A DNA stretch of 23,811 bases from positions 348,680 to 372,490 of the forward strand of contig NW_027152021.1 in the NCBI RefSeq assembly GCF_004359215.1, in the 5' to 3' direction. This DNA comes from Bremia lactucae (lineage: Eukaryota > Oomycota > Peronosporomycetes > Peronosporales > Peronosporaceae). Under the pieces are notes generated by a model. That model made no database searches. It was not told the DNA's origin and saw only the letters and a program-made list of their open reading frames with translations. Positions 8,901-17,061 of the stretch are shown here, one piece after another (position 1 is the first letter of the stretch; every line of letters starts with the position of its first letter). The translations under genes were made by a program, and so were the position numbers.

Positions 8901-10047
8901 GGTCTGCAATCGCCATCATTGGCGATTTTGTTAAGCTTTGTTTGATACCCTCAAAGAAACGCTGACAATCAGCGTTCCATAACAATTTCTCGTCTTTTTC
9001 AAGAGACGTGAGAGATGAACTGTCATCTCCGCATAATTGCGGAAGTACTTGTGCAAGTTCGCCGCTAGCCCAAGGAACTTTCTGAGTCCCTTGACATCGA
9101 CTGGAACTGGCCAGATCGGTAATTGCCTTGATCGTTTTGAGATCAGGGCGCACGCCGTGTTTACCGACGATGCACCCAATAAGTGGTATGTCTCTTGCAG
9201 CGAATATACACTTCTTGAGATTTGCGTACAACTTATGCTTTCGCACAAGTGTAAGAAGCTGACGAACGTGAGTTTAATGAACTTCCACATCCGCCTTCTG
9301 TCCATGGCCCGGCTATGGACGAATACATCGTCAAAATAATTCGGCGCAAATTCTCGCACCGGTCTCAACAGCTTCGTTACCAATTTGTTGAATGTTGCAG
9401 GGACGTTACTAAGCCCCTGTGGCATTACTTGCCATTCCCAGACCATCCCGCTGGCTGTGTACGGGTTGTCCCGTTCACGCATAAGGACCTAAGAAATCCC
9501 TTCATCAGATCCATTGACGAAAAGATGGTACTTTTAGACATATCATCTGTGTTACGTCTTTTCTAGGTATCGGCGTTTGAGCCGGTACCGTTGCAGCATT
9601 CAGTTTATTGAATGCGTGCAGTATCCGCTACCCTCCTGTGGCCTTTCGCACACAGAAGGTCGGAGAGCTATGTGGGGAAGTTGATTCCCTCACATGGCCC
9701 GCTTTTACCCGATCGGCAAAGAATTTGTCGATCGCAAGTACTTGTTCACGAGGCAGTGGCCACTGCTTCATGACACAGTACTTCGAGCCCGGTTTGAGCT
9801 CGATCTCATGTCGAGTGCCTTTATCCTTAGGTAACTCGCATGGAACTGCTTCAGGGAATACATCCCTGAATTCTATTAAATCCTCGTATAGAGGATTTCC
9901 CTTGAGTGACTCCCAAGATTGAGTACTGTATCTCTCAATCCGAGTCTTCTCATCGAGGACATTTTCGTCCATTGATGAGCTGCTGAGAACCCGTTCGTTC
10001 TCTGCAAAAATTACCGCTGACCGAATGTCGGTTACGTAATCGTCCTC
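8900..10047 (-). pseudogene. Reverse transcriptase domain of pol, copy 2
   Basis: The frame is open from the gap edge (10047) to 9628, including KDKGTRHEIELKPGSKYCV and SSPTFCVRKATGG. The next codon, normally Trp, is TAG (9630-9628). After further breaks, 9482-8931 carries WEWQVMPQGLSNVPATFNKL and the catalytic YFDDVFVHS (the YxDD box), then KGLRKFLGLAANLHKYFRN of the connection region. A second frame (9246-8845) continues with KKCIFAARDIPLIGCIVGKHGV, showing a frameshift around 9250. Reverse transcriptase would copy the element RNA into DNA; this one cannot be made. Confidence 0.88.
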
Positions 10048-10823
10048 NNNNNNNNNNNNNNNNNNNNNNNNNNNNNNNNNNNNNNNNNNNNNNNNNNNNN
10101 NNNNNNNNNNNNNNNNNNNNNNNNNNNNNNNNNNNNNNNNNNNNNNNNNNNNNNNNNNNNNNNNNNNNNNNNNNNNNNNNNNNNNNNNNNNNNNNNNNNN
10201 NNNNNNNNNNNNNNNNNNNNNNNNNNNNNNNNNNNNNNNNNNNNNNNNNNNNNNNNNNNNNNNNNNNNNNNNNNNNNNNNNNNNNNNNNNNNNNNNNNNN
10301 NNNNNNNNNNNNNNNNNNNNNNNNNNNNNNNNNNNNNNNNNNNNNNNNNNNNNNNNNNNNNNNNNNNNNNNNNNNNNNNNNNNNNNNNNNNNNNNNNNNN
10401 NNNNNNNNNNNNNNNNNNNNNNNNNNNNNNNNNNNNNNNNNNNNNNNNNNNNNNNNNNNNNNNNNNNNNNNNNNNNNNNNNNNNNNNNNNNNNNNNNNNN
10501 NNNNNNNNNNNNNNNNNNNNNNNNNNNNNNNNNNNNNNNNNNNNNNNNNNNNNNNNNNNNNNNNNNNNNNNNNNNNNNNNNNNNNNNNNNNNNNNNNNNN
10601 NNNNNNNNNNNNNNNNNNNNNNNNNNNNNNNNNNNNNNNNNNNNNNNNNNNNNNNNNNNNNNNNNNNNNNNNNNNNNNNNNNNNNNNNNNNNNNNNNNNN
10701 NNNNNNNNNNNNNNNNNNNNNNNNNNNNNNNNNNNNNNNNNNNNNNNNNNNNNNNNNNNNNNNNNNNNNNNNNNNNNNNNNNNNNNNNNNNNNNNNNNNN
10801 NNNNNNNNNNNNNNNNNNNNNNN
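10048..10823. other. Assembly gap (776 N)
   Basis: Unsequenced bases. By comparison with the order of pol domains, the gap covers the spacer between protease and reverse transcriptase. The first base after the gap starts a 498-bp stretch identical to the first 498 bases of the window. Confidence 0.99.
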
Positions 10824-11582
10824 TAGAAGTCTAGTAACTTCTACCATTTGAGGGGATTTCTCCTCAAATACGTGGGGACCTCTTCCCTCAACGTCTTCCG
10901 AGTGTGATTGCGCTATCACAGTCGGGTCCACTACGGTCGACTCTCTACTCGACCTTGGATCATCGTGTTGTCCTTTCTGGGCAACCGGTATACTCCTTGA
11001 ATGTCGCCCACTAAGCGTACATTCATGTCCCAATCCACTCGACCTTTTCGAGTGGTGGACCTTCGGCGCTGCCTGTGCATTAACACAGCCGCCGGCAGCT
11101 GACTCCACATTGTGATTGGTAATCACACTGTGATCTTGTGCGGTTGTACTAACGACCGTACCACAAGTGAGGCCATCGCACTCACTCGTAGTACATCCAC
11201 ACGCTTGTGGACGCTCCAAGACGTTCATCAGATGGCCATCTGATGAACAAGTGGCAGGCATCTTTACGGATCGATGCTGCCAGCTGATCCTTGGCTCGTA
11301 TTTTCTGAGCCAAGGTAAACCTAGGATGACATCAAATTTGTCATCCAAATCCAGTACGATGAAATCATCATCATACTGTAAATCTCTTAACGTGTAGTGA
11401 AATTTCACTACGCGTTTCATTACTGTTATCGATGCGCCTGTCGCTAGACGCACCGTCATCCTCGTTGGAGGGATGTCGCGCTCAACATATTTGAGCCTAC
11501 GACCCTCTAGTGACTGGCGACGAATAAAGTTATTCGACGCTCCGCAGTCCACTAGGGCTCTGAGTGACAAATCATTTGTCAC
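10824..11582 (-). pseudogene. Retropepsin-like protease region of pol, copy 2
   Basis: The same protein stretch as in copy 1, with ALVDCGASNNF at the active site and DVILGLPWL further on. The frame is open up to the gap. Differences from copy 1 are confined to the gag-proximal part, for example a one-base deletion near 11585 (CTTTAATTT against CTTTCAATTT), which disconnects it from the upstream gag-pol frame. Confidence 0.8.
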
Positions 11583-11739
11583 TTTAATTTCAAGGTGATG
11601 AGGGATACCTCATCACCAGGTGCAGAGACACATAATGATTGTGTGTCTGGAGCAACTTTAGTCAAGAGATTTGCAAATTCTCTTGCGGTAGCTGGATCAG
11701 TAGGGCGTTGCGCCCCTTTTTTGGCGATCCGCCTCGCTG

Positions 11740-12701
11740 TTGCGATTTCGCAACAACGTCGGACCCGCGCCCGTTGCCCGTTTTGGCCTTCGGTCTATAA
11801 TAACGTTCAGTACTATGAGCGTAGTGTCCTAATTTTTGGCAGCGATGGCATTTATGCGATCGCTTATTGTTCGAAAAGCGAGGTCTCTAGCTTTCGACGT
11901 AAGAAATGTCCATGGGTTCTGGACCTCCTAACTCGTGTCGTCTTGGAGGACGATATGATGACGAACTAGCTTGAGCCTGTCTCAAGCTAAAGTCCTCCTG
12001 TTCCGCAACGGATATTGCTTCTTCAAGCGTATCCAGTTCCAAGCAGAACAGGCGGGTCTTTACGGGGCCATCCGTAAGACCTTGCATGAACACCGTATAT
12101 CAAAGTGTGTTCATGAACTGGACTGTACGTGATACAACTCGCTAAGAGTCGTATGTGCTGGGCATATGCGTGAACATCACGCTTGCCTTGCTTGAGTTTC
12201 AGAAGCTCTGAACGCGATCTGAGCTCAGCCCTTGGTGGTTCAAACGTCTGTTTGAGCCGGATTTTAAAAGCCTTTAGCGGCCCAAAGACGTATGGGTTGT
12301 GCAACTAAGGCCTAGTGCCCAAGTTTTGGCACGATCTGCCAAATTCGACTGAGCAAATGCGACTTGCATTTGCTCGTCGACGATGTGACGAGCCCTTATG
12401 GCATCGTCCAACTCGACAAACCATCTTAAGAGGGAATCTTCTTCGACTCCCCTATTTTTAGAGATTAAAATCTCTAAGGTTTCGGGACGACGCGTGTGCG
12501 TTATCCCAGGTACAGGGGTCTGTACCTGGTGTAACCTTAACAATTCTGCCTGTTGAGAGTCTTGCTGATAAGCAAGGCTACCTTCTCCTTCGCCTCGTCA
12601 AGTTCATGTTGTATGAACTTGGCGATGGCTGAATGGAGGACATCTCTGTCTAAACCGGACAGCATGGCCAAGACGGCATCGATCTTTACGGTCCAACTCA
12701 T
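11740..12701 (-). pseudogene. gag of copy 2, multiply frameshifted
   Basis: The start codon is at 12701-12699. The N-terminal helix region keeps the Gln codon lost in copy 1, but a one-base deletion near 12575 shifts the frame. Capsid-like pieces lie at 12543-12274 and 12304-12023, and a Gln/Ser-rich piece with PEPMDISYVES at 12093-11887. A 30-nt in-frame deletion between 11814 and 11815 removes the last Cys of the zinc knuckle, which is intact in copy 1. Confidence 0.82.
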
Positions 12702-12834
12702 TCGTTCGACCGCACTCCTTTCTATGTCACTTAGATAGAGTAGCTATCACGCGAAACGTGATGCGTATTTCCATTATCATCTAACATGTCAATTTTAGAT
12801 GATGGAACTGTGGTCCTTGGACGGACTACAAAGT

Positions 12835-12841
12835 TCTACCA
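12835..12841 (-). other. Candidate primer-binding site, copy 2
   Basis: The minus strand reads TGGTAGA two bases inside the 5' LTR, at the same place as TGGTAGCA in copy 1. Confidence 0.4.
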
Positions 12842-12843
12842 GC

Positions 12844-13185
12844 TGTAATGGGGCACTACTGACTTGTGCTGCTTCAATACAAGTCCACTCGCACTGCCTC
12901 AGTACGAGTGGTGCTTCACGTCACTTCACGTACATTAGTACGTGCAGAGGAAGACTCTCGTTAAAACACTTGCTTTAAAGAGGGTTAAAAGAAAACTGTA
13001 GTAATATAATTAAGTTCTTCTTGTCTGACTGGACCGCGAAGAAAGTAGATATAATGGTCTATATCTGATAAGCTTTTAGAATATTACCATGTAAAGTAAT
13101 ATTCTCCAAATATTATCTACCTTTTAGATAATATATTAATTAACAACCTCTAAGTGTTAATTTCATGTAACGATACACCGTTACA
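12844..13185 (-). repeat. LTR C: 5' LTR of copy 2 (342 bp)
   Basis: It starts TGTAATGGGG and ends ACACCGTTACA, so both terminal repeats have changed slightly. About 90 bp present in LTRs B and D (the AT-rich part before the GCGTCCAGCGC block) are deleted. It abuts the upstream region of the ZNHIT3-like gene. Confidence 0.9.
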
Positions 13186-13296
13186 GGTGCGATGAATATA
13201 AACAATGGGATGAATATAACAATTCCCTATTATTATACTTTTCTGTTAGTCAAAGTGGCCTTTGAGTTTAATAATTTAACTTGCACCTGTTAAGAA
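13186..13296 (+). promoter_or_regulatory. Upstream region of the ZNHIT3-like gene, 111 bp between LTR C and the ATG
   Basis: This AT-rich stretch contains two degenerate GATGAAT motifs continuing the tract left of copy 2. No clear TATA box or oomycete initiator is visible. Any promoter further upstream has been separated by the 8-kb insertion, so transcription must start here or within LTR C. Confidence 0.4.
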
Positions 13297-13770
13297 ATGG
13301 CTCAATTTTGCGAGGTATGTACGACGGCTGATGCTAAGTACAAGTGCCCTACCTGCCGAGTACCTTATTGTAGCATAGTGTGTTACAAAAAGCATAAAGA
13401 TATGCTGTGCAAACCGAAGCCTTTGCTTGAGCAGCAGCAGATGCCTCTACAGGCGACGCCAGCACCAGCCATTGCCATGGGAGTGGATGAAGAGGATTTA
13501 GAGAAGATTAAAGATGAGGAAATGGACGTGCTAAAGACGTCTGATAGAATTAAAGAAATGCTACTTCTTCCAGCCATTACTCAGATGCTTAAACAGGTTT
13601 GAAACCCTCTAAGCAACGAGGAACCATGAATTTGTAAAGCTTACCTTTTTTTGGCCGAACAGATTGACAGTAGCCACGACAAGATCAAGACGCTAGAGCT
13701 AGCATTATTGGATCCCACGTTCGCGAAGTTCATGTACCAAGCCCTCGATGAGGTTGTGCCTTCTAAGTAG
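13297..13770 (+). CDS. Zinc-finger HIT domain protein, ZNHIT3-like (two exons)
   Basis: Spliced model: 13297-13596 joined to 13663-13770, giving 135 residues. The intron is 66 nt, phase 0, GT...AG with a pyrimidine-rich end; without it the frame stops two codons later. Residues 5-38 form a HIT-type zinc finger (Cys5, Cys8, Cys17, Cys20, Cys25, Cys29, His33, Cys38). Acidic helices follow (DEEDLEKIKDEEMDVLKTSDRIKEML), and the spliced second exon ends with ALLDPTFAKFMYQALDEV, which matches the conserved C-terminal segment of ZNHIT3. In the family this protein aids assembly of box C/D snoRNPs (yeast Hit1). The size fits ZNHIT3. It lies just downstream of the copy 2 LTR. Confidence 0.85.
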
Positions 13771-13886
13771 ATCAGAGGCATTTTTACGACTTAGTCGCCA
13801 CATTTTTGATAGAGATGAGTAAAGTCAAAAACATTAAAAAGTGTTTTTTAATTATATTGTCTGCAGACACTTGAAGCTGGCGCGTG

Positions 13887-14671
13887 ATGTTGTCTGGAGG
13901 ATTTAAGATGGCTGGAGGCCGTCGACGGCTCCACTCGATAATAAATTCACTAGTTCCGATGGTGCTGGAGCAGTCATCACGGGGAGAGCGCGTATTTGAC
14001 ATTTATTCACGTCTCCTCAAGGAGCGCATTGTGTTCGTACACGGGCTTGTCACTGACGACATGGCATCGCTCGTGACCGCGCAGCTGCTGTTTTTAGAGT
14101 CGGAGAATCCTGAGAAGGACGTATATATGTATATCAATAGCCCAGGGGGTATAGTGAGCTCTGGCCTGGCCATCTATGACACCATGCAGTACATTCAGTC
14201 TAGAGTTAATACGGTCTGTATGGGCCAGGCTGCCTCCATGGGATCCTTATTACTGGCAGGAGGTGCCCCAGGATGTCGTTCGGCACTTCCTAACGCCCGT
14301 GTGAGTTGCTTTGAGTTTAGGTCATGGAATCTTGTTGCTGATAGGGGGTATGCCGCAGATTATGATTCACCAGCCTTCGGGAGGTGCGCAAGGAATGGCT
14401 AGTGACATCGCTATTCAGGCCGAAGAAATAATTAAACTTCGTGCTCGGTGAGGCTTAAGTCAAAACAGTTTCCTTTCTTATTATGCTTAAAGCATGTGCT
14501 TTGATATATAGGCTGAACGGCTTATATGCGAGCCACACTGGAAAGCCCATTAAGGTTATTGAGCAGGCGATGGATCGCGATCTTTTTATGGACCCACGAG
14601 AGGCGCAAGAGTTTGGCATCGTCGACTCGATCATTTCTAGCCGGGCTACGATGCAGTCGCGCGAGGCTTAG
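13887..14671 (+). CDS. clpP: ATP-dependent Clp protease proteolytic subunit, probably mitochondrial (three exons)
   Basis: Spliced model: 13887-14300, 14359-14447, 14512-14671, giving 220 residues. The introns are 58 nt (phase 0) and 64 nt (phase 2). Splicing restores [15 protein letters not shown] and LRARLNGLYA, as in the family. Catalytic residues are Ser117 (GQAASMGS), His142 (MIHQ) and Asp191 (MDRDLF); the spacings of 25 and 49 residues equal those in E. coli ClpP. ClpP forms two stacked heptameric rings that degrade proteins fed by ClpX. A short basic N-terminus ([12 protein letters not shown]) is compatible with mitochondrial import. A second ATG at 13908 is an alternative start. The run TTTTTTAATTATATTGTCTGCAG just upstream resembles an intron end, so a 5' UTR intron is possible. 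Confidence 0.93.
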
Positions 14672-14871
14672 TACTGCTAAGGATGTGCTTAATAACTAAC
14701 GAGTTGTGAGTACGCTGCTCCTTCATAGCTCTAGGTCACAATAACGACAATTTGGAGTCTGACTTCTGTTAAATTTGATACTTTTGGCTAAGAAAATCAT
14801 CAGATTACATATGCAGCTAGTACAATGGTAGTTGCTGCCAATTTCCTCAGTCTGCCTAGAATTCCCTGCAC

Positions 14872-15343
14872 CTACTCGTCCATCTCTCCTTCAGGCTCAT
14901 CGATCTCCCCTAACTCCCATTTGAGGTCGATCAAGTGATTGCCTCGCTTTGACTGCAAATAATGACAACAAAATAACATCAGTATCATGTTGCGCAAAAT
15001 CTTGAAAATCACCAGCACGCACTGCCTGTCGCCATGAGTCTGGGTTGTACACTGTTACCACACCCATGAGCGTGGCTAAAGCAGAAAGGCCCAGGAGCCA
15101 GTGTTGCAGCGCTTGATACTTGGGAATGTGCGGCGCATCGAAGTCGATGAGCGTCTCAGGAGCAACGCCATCGTTCCATACCAGCTCTGCCTCCTCGTGT
15201 AGCGGATTTTCCGGAACTTTGATACGCGCGAACGGTGGAGGGGGTGGCCGATGTGCGTGGCCACCACGCGTTGTCAGTGCCTGTCGACAAACATTTACGC
15301 TTAGCCCACCTCGAAAGGCCCCGATGAGCGCACGAGAGCCCAT
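14872..15343 (-). CDS. Mitochondrial complex I subunit NDUFB8-like (two exons)
   Basis: Spliced model on the minus strand: 15343-15023 joined to 14952-14872, giving 133 residues. The 70-nt intron starts GTGCGT and ends TTTGCAG, phase 0. The N-terminus is basic and likely a mitochondrial targeting sequence (RALIGAFRGG...CRQALTTRGG). A Pro-rich segment, an acidic stretch and one membrane helix (about residues 81-99, LLGLSALATLMGVVTVY) follow. The second exon ends DLKWELGEIDEPEGEMDE, comparable to the YDNLRVELGG end of plant NDUFB8 proteins. This is an accessory subunit of NADH:ubiquinone oxidoreductase in the inner membrane. Reading through the intron instead gives an unrelated tail. It is divergent from the LYR gene, with 97 bp between start codons, and convergent with clpP (200 bp between stops). 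Confidence 0.75.
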
Positions 15344-15440
15344 GGAGTGCAAAATTTACTTTTGGGCACAGCGGCGGCTCTCTTTTAATTGGCTAATTGC
15401 TGAATATATTTTTTTAATTTTCAATGTATTTTTGAATAAA
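15344..15440. promoter_or_regulatory. Shared 97-bp region between divergent NDUFB8-like and LYR genes
   Basis: The stretch separates two start codons in opposite orientation and must hold both 5' UTRs and core promoters. It is AT-rich and includes TTTAATTGGCTAATT, with an inverted CCAAT box. Co-regulation is inference. Confidence 0.5.
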
Positions 15441-15821
15441 ATGATGACGAAGACCAAGCTGACGCGACCTATGCTGCAATTGTATGCGCAATGTTTGCGC
15501 TCGGCAAGACGCTGTCCGCAGTGGGAACAGCGTGAGATGATGAAGGCGTATCTTCGGATGAAATTCCGAGATGAGGTCAATGCGCAAAATCCGGACCGTT
15601 TGCAGGCGCTATTGGCGGACGGAAGGGAGGAGCTCGAGCGCATGAACTATTACCACTCCATCTACGAGGCCAATCAGAGAAGTCGAACGAATTTTATAGT
15701 AGAACCAAGCTTTTTTTCTTTGACTAGCAATCAGCGACCAATTAGTTGTTCGCAGTGCAAGGCAGTATATCCTTCAGAGGAAGCTAATTTCTGTGGTTAT
15801 TGCGGCACAAAGAGATCATGA
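15441..15821 (+). CDS. LYR-motif protein with C-terminal zinc ribbon
   Basis: The chosen ATG at 15441 gives 126 residues starting MMTKTKLTRPMLQLYAQCLR; the open frame extends further upstream only without plausible starts. Residues 11-75 fit the complex1_LYR family: an L-Y-x-x-C-L-R helix, then YLRMKFRDEV and a third helix ending YYHSIYEANQ. Such proteins bind mitochondrial acyl carrier protein and help assemble or stabilise respiratory complexes or Fe-S proteins. Residues 103-121 form a zinc ribbon (Cys103, Cys106, Cys118, Cys121; CSQC...CGYC). That ribbon is not usual for the small LYR proteins I know. No intron is needed. Its neighbour in divergent orientation encodes a complex I subunit. 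Confidence 0.72.
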   Translation: MMTKTKLTRPMLQLYAQCLRSARRCPQWEQREMMKAYLRMKFRDEVNAQNPDRLQALLADGREELERMNYYHSIYEANQRSRTNFIVEPSFFSLTSNQRPISCSQCKAVYPSEEANFCGYCGTKRS

Positions 15822-15985
15822 CATGCTAGTAATTAAAGACATTTTTTGTAACTCTCGATGCACATGCTGATTTAGCATAGGCACCCAAAAATATCGCAGT
15901 GACTATGTATTCCATTGTAAGCGTTAAGTGGGTCTATGCTTGGTCCGCATTGGAGCAACTTCCGCCAAACATAGCTTTATCCGAG

Positions 15986-16486
15986 CTACAATAAAACCCA
16001 TTTCCATTCACGTGCGATCAAGAAGGGTTTTCCAGTCAGAAGCGCGGCAGGGACAGCGCCAAATTGCCTTGAGTCAACTGAGCACGTGGGGTTATCGCCT
16101 TCCACCCACACGTGGCCCTTTGGAATCGTGATCTTGCCTCTACGCTCCATATTAAAACGCGGTTGCAGCTCTACTATGTCTCCTTCCTGCAGCGATAATT
16201 GCGAGCAAATGATCAGTCTCGTCTCGATAATGAGTAAAGTACCTACCACGGCGATAATTCGCTTTGTAATGGTCTCGCCCGTGTACCGTGTGGGTGACAG
16301 CAGCTGCACTATGTCACCGCGCTTCCAATTCCGCCATCGCCGCGACATATTCTCCGAGAATACAAACGACCCGTCGGGAATCGTAGGGCTCATTGACTCG
16401 CCCATGCCATACTTTATGTCACATAAGTATTCTTTTATCATGATTGCCCAACTCATGATGAGCACACCATTACGGGCTGTACCCAT
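15986..16486 (-). CDS. Mitochondrial inner membrane protease subunit (Imp1/Imp2 family, signal peptidase I fold)
   Basis: The start is ATG at 16486-16484. Catalytic Ser31 lies in MGESMSPTIPDG and the general base Lys75 in ETITKRIIAV. A C-terminal box VWVEGDNPTCSVDSRQFGAVP is typical of the family. Without splicing it is 166 residues. A 60-nt in-frame segment (16246-16187 on the minus strand) begins GTAGGT and ends CTGCAG; removing it restores the family-like IIAVEGDIVEL and gives 146 residues, close to the usual Imp size. Imp subunits cleave sorting signals of proteins on the outer face of the inner membrane. Imp1 and Imp2 are hard to separate here. It converges on the LYR gene, with 164 bp between stops. 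Confidence 0.85.
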   Translation of the reverse strand: MGTARNGVLIMSWAIMIKEYLCDIKYGMGESMSPTIPDGSFVFSENMSRRWRNWKRGDIVQLLSPTRYTGETITKRIIAVVGTLLIIETRLIICSQLSLQEGDIVELQPRFNMERRGKITIPKGHVWVEGDNPTCSVDSRQFGAVPAALLTGKPFLIAREWKWVLL

Positions 16487-16502
16487 TACAAAAGAGATAT
16501 AA

Positions 16503-17033
16503 CGCTATAAGCTCAAGCATCAACAAAATAATTCACGTCACGTCGATTAAGTTAATTGGCCAATATAAAACAAAATGCTTATTTTAATAAGTATCTCAGC
16601 TTCTTGATTGCATTCCGGCTCTTTGACATCCCGCTGGAATTCGCTAGGCATTTCAATAAATCCCTCTGTATTTAATTACGTTTCTCAGCACCAAGCACTT
16701 ACAATAAGCAATGCATTAACATTTATCATGATAACGATTTTTCTACTTTGGGGTATAAGTAAAATAGTGCCGCAGGCTGCACAGTTACCGCCAGCCTGAA
16801 TCACACGAGGATCCCTGTGCTACAGCAACACGGGTAAAGAGATTCGTAAAAAGGGCCAGAACACTGATTTAAATGTTCAAATGATACCACTTCGGAAAAA
16901 GTACCACTGTTGGGACCCAAGTCAAATGTTTTATGTTGTACAATTTACGCGATTAGATTTATATGATTTTTTAATACAGACGATACAGGACAAGGTTCTT
17001 GTGCAGATTACCTCCGCTTGATTAAGTCTGCCA
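16503..17033. other. Intergenic region between the Imp-like and P450 genes
   Basis: It holds the divergent 5' regions of the two genes. TTGGCCAAT, a palindromic CCAAT-type element, lies at 16554-16562, about 70 bp before the Imp start. A short frame ending at 16799 encodes a hydrophobic helix but has no ATG upstream of it, so I do not call it a gene. Confidence 0.5.
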
Positions 17034-17050
17034 TCATTTCTCAACTTTCG
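17034..17050 (+). promoter_or_regulatory. Oomycete-type initiator of the P450 gene
   Basis: TCATTTCTCAACTTTCG closely matches the oomycete core promoter consensus (initiator TCATTYYNCA followed by a flanking W-T-T-T region). It lies 12 bp before the ATG at 17062, so the 5' UTR would be very short. Confidence 0.5.
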
Positions 17051-17061
17051 TTACTCGCAGT

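Larger units (their letters stand above)
5166..13185 (-). mobile_element. Ty3/Gypsy chromovirus-type retrotransposon, copy 2, both LTRs present
   Basis: This 8020-bp element (776 of the bases are N) is transcribed leftwards. Order from right to left: LTR C, primer-binding site, gag, protease, gap, reverse transcriptase, RNase H, integrase core, integrase C-terminal (GPY/F-like) region, chromodomain, antisense coding region, polypurine tract, LTR B. The gene order with integrase after RNase H and a terminal chromodomain is that of Ty3/Gypsy chromoviruses. Every pol domain contains stops or frameshifts, and each LTR has its own internal deletion, so the copy is old and inactive. The flanks (GGGGG at left, GGTGC at right) do not form a clean 5-bp target duplication. 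The right end lies 111 bp before the ZNHIT3-like start codon. Confidence 0.9.

Noticed and set aside
10032..11582. A 516-codon open frame on the minus strand
   Set aside because: Half of it is translated N from the assembly gap; only the protease part (10824-11582) is real sequence.
15715..15727. Possible tiny intron in the LYR gene (GTAGAA...GACTAG, about 29 nt)
   Set aside because: Too short for the introns seen here, and the frame is open without it.
16608..16799. Small plus-strand frame with one hydrophobic helix (ALTFIMITIFLLWGISKIV)
   Set aside because: It has no ATG before the helix and no splice combination I tried gave an in-frame start, so it is not called.
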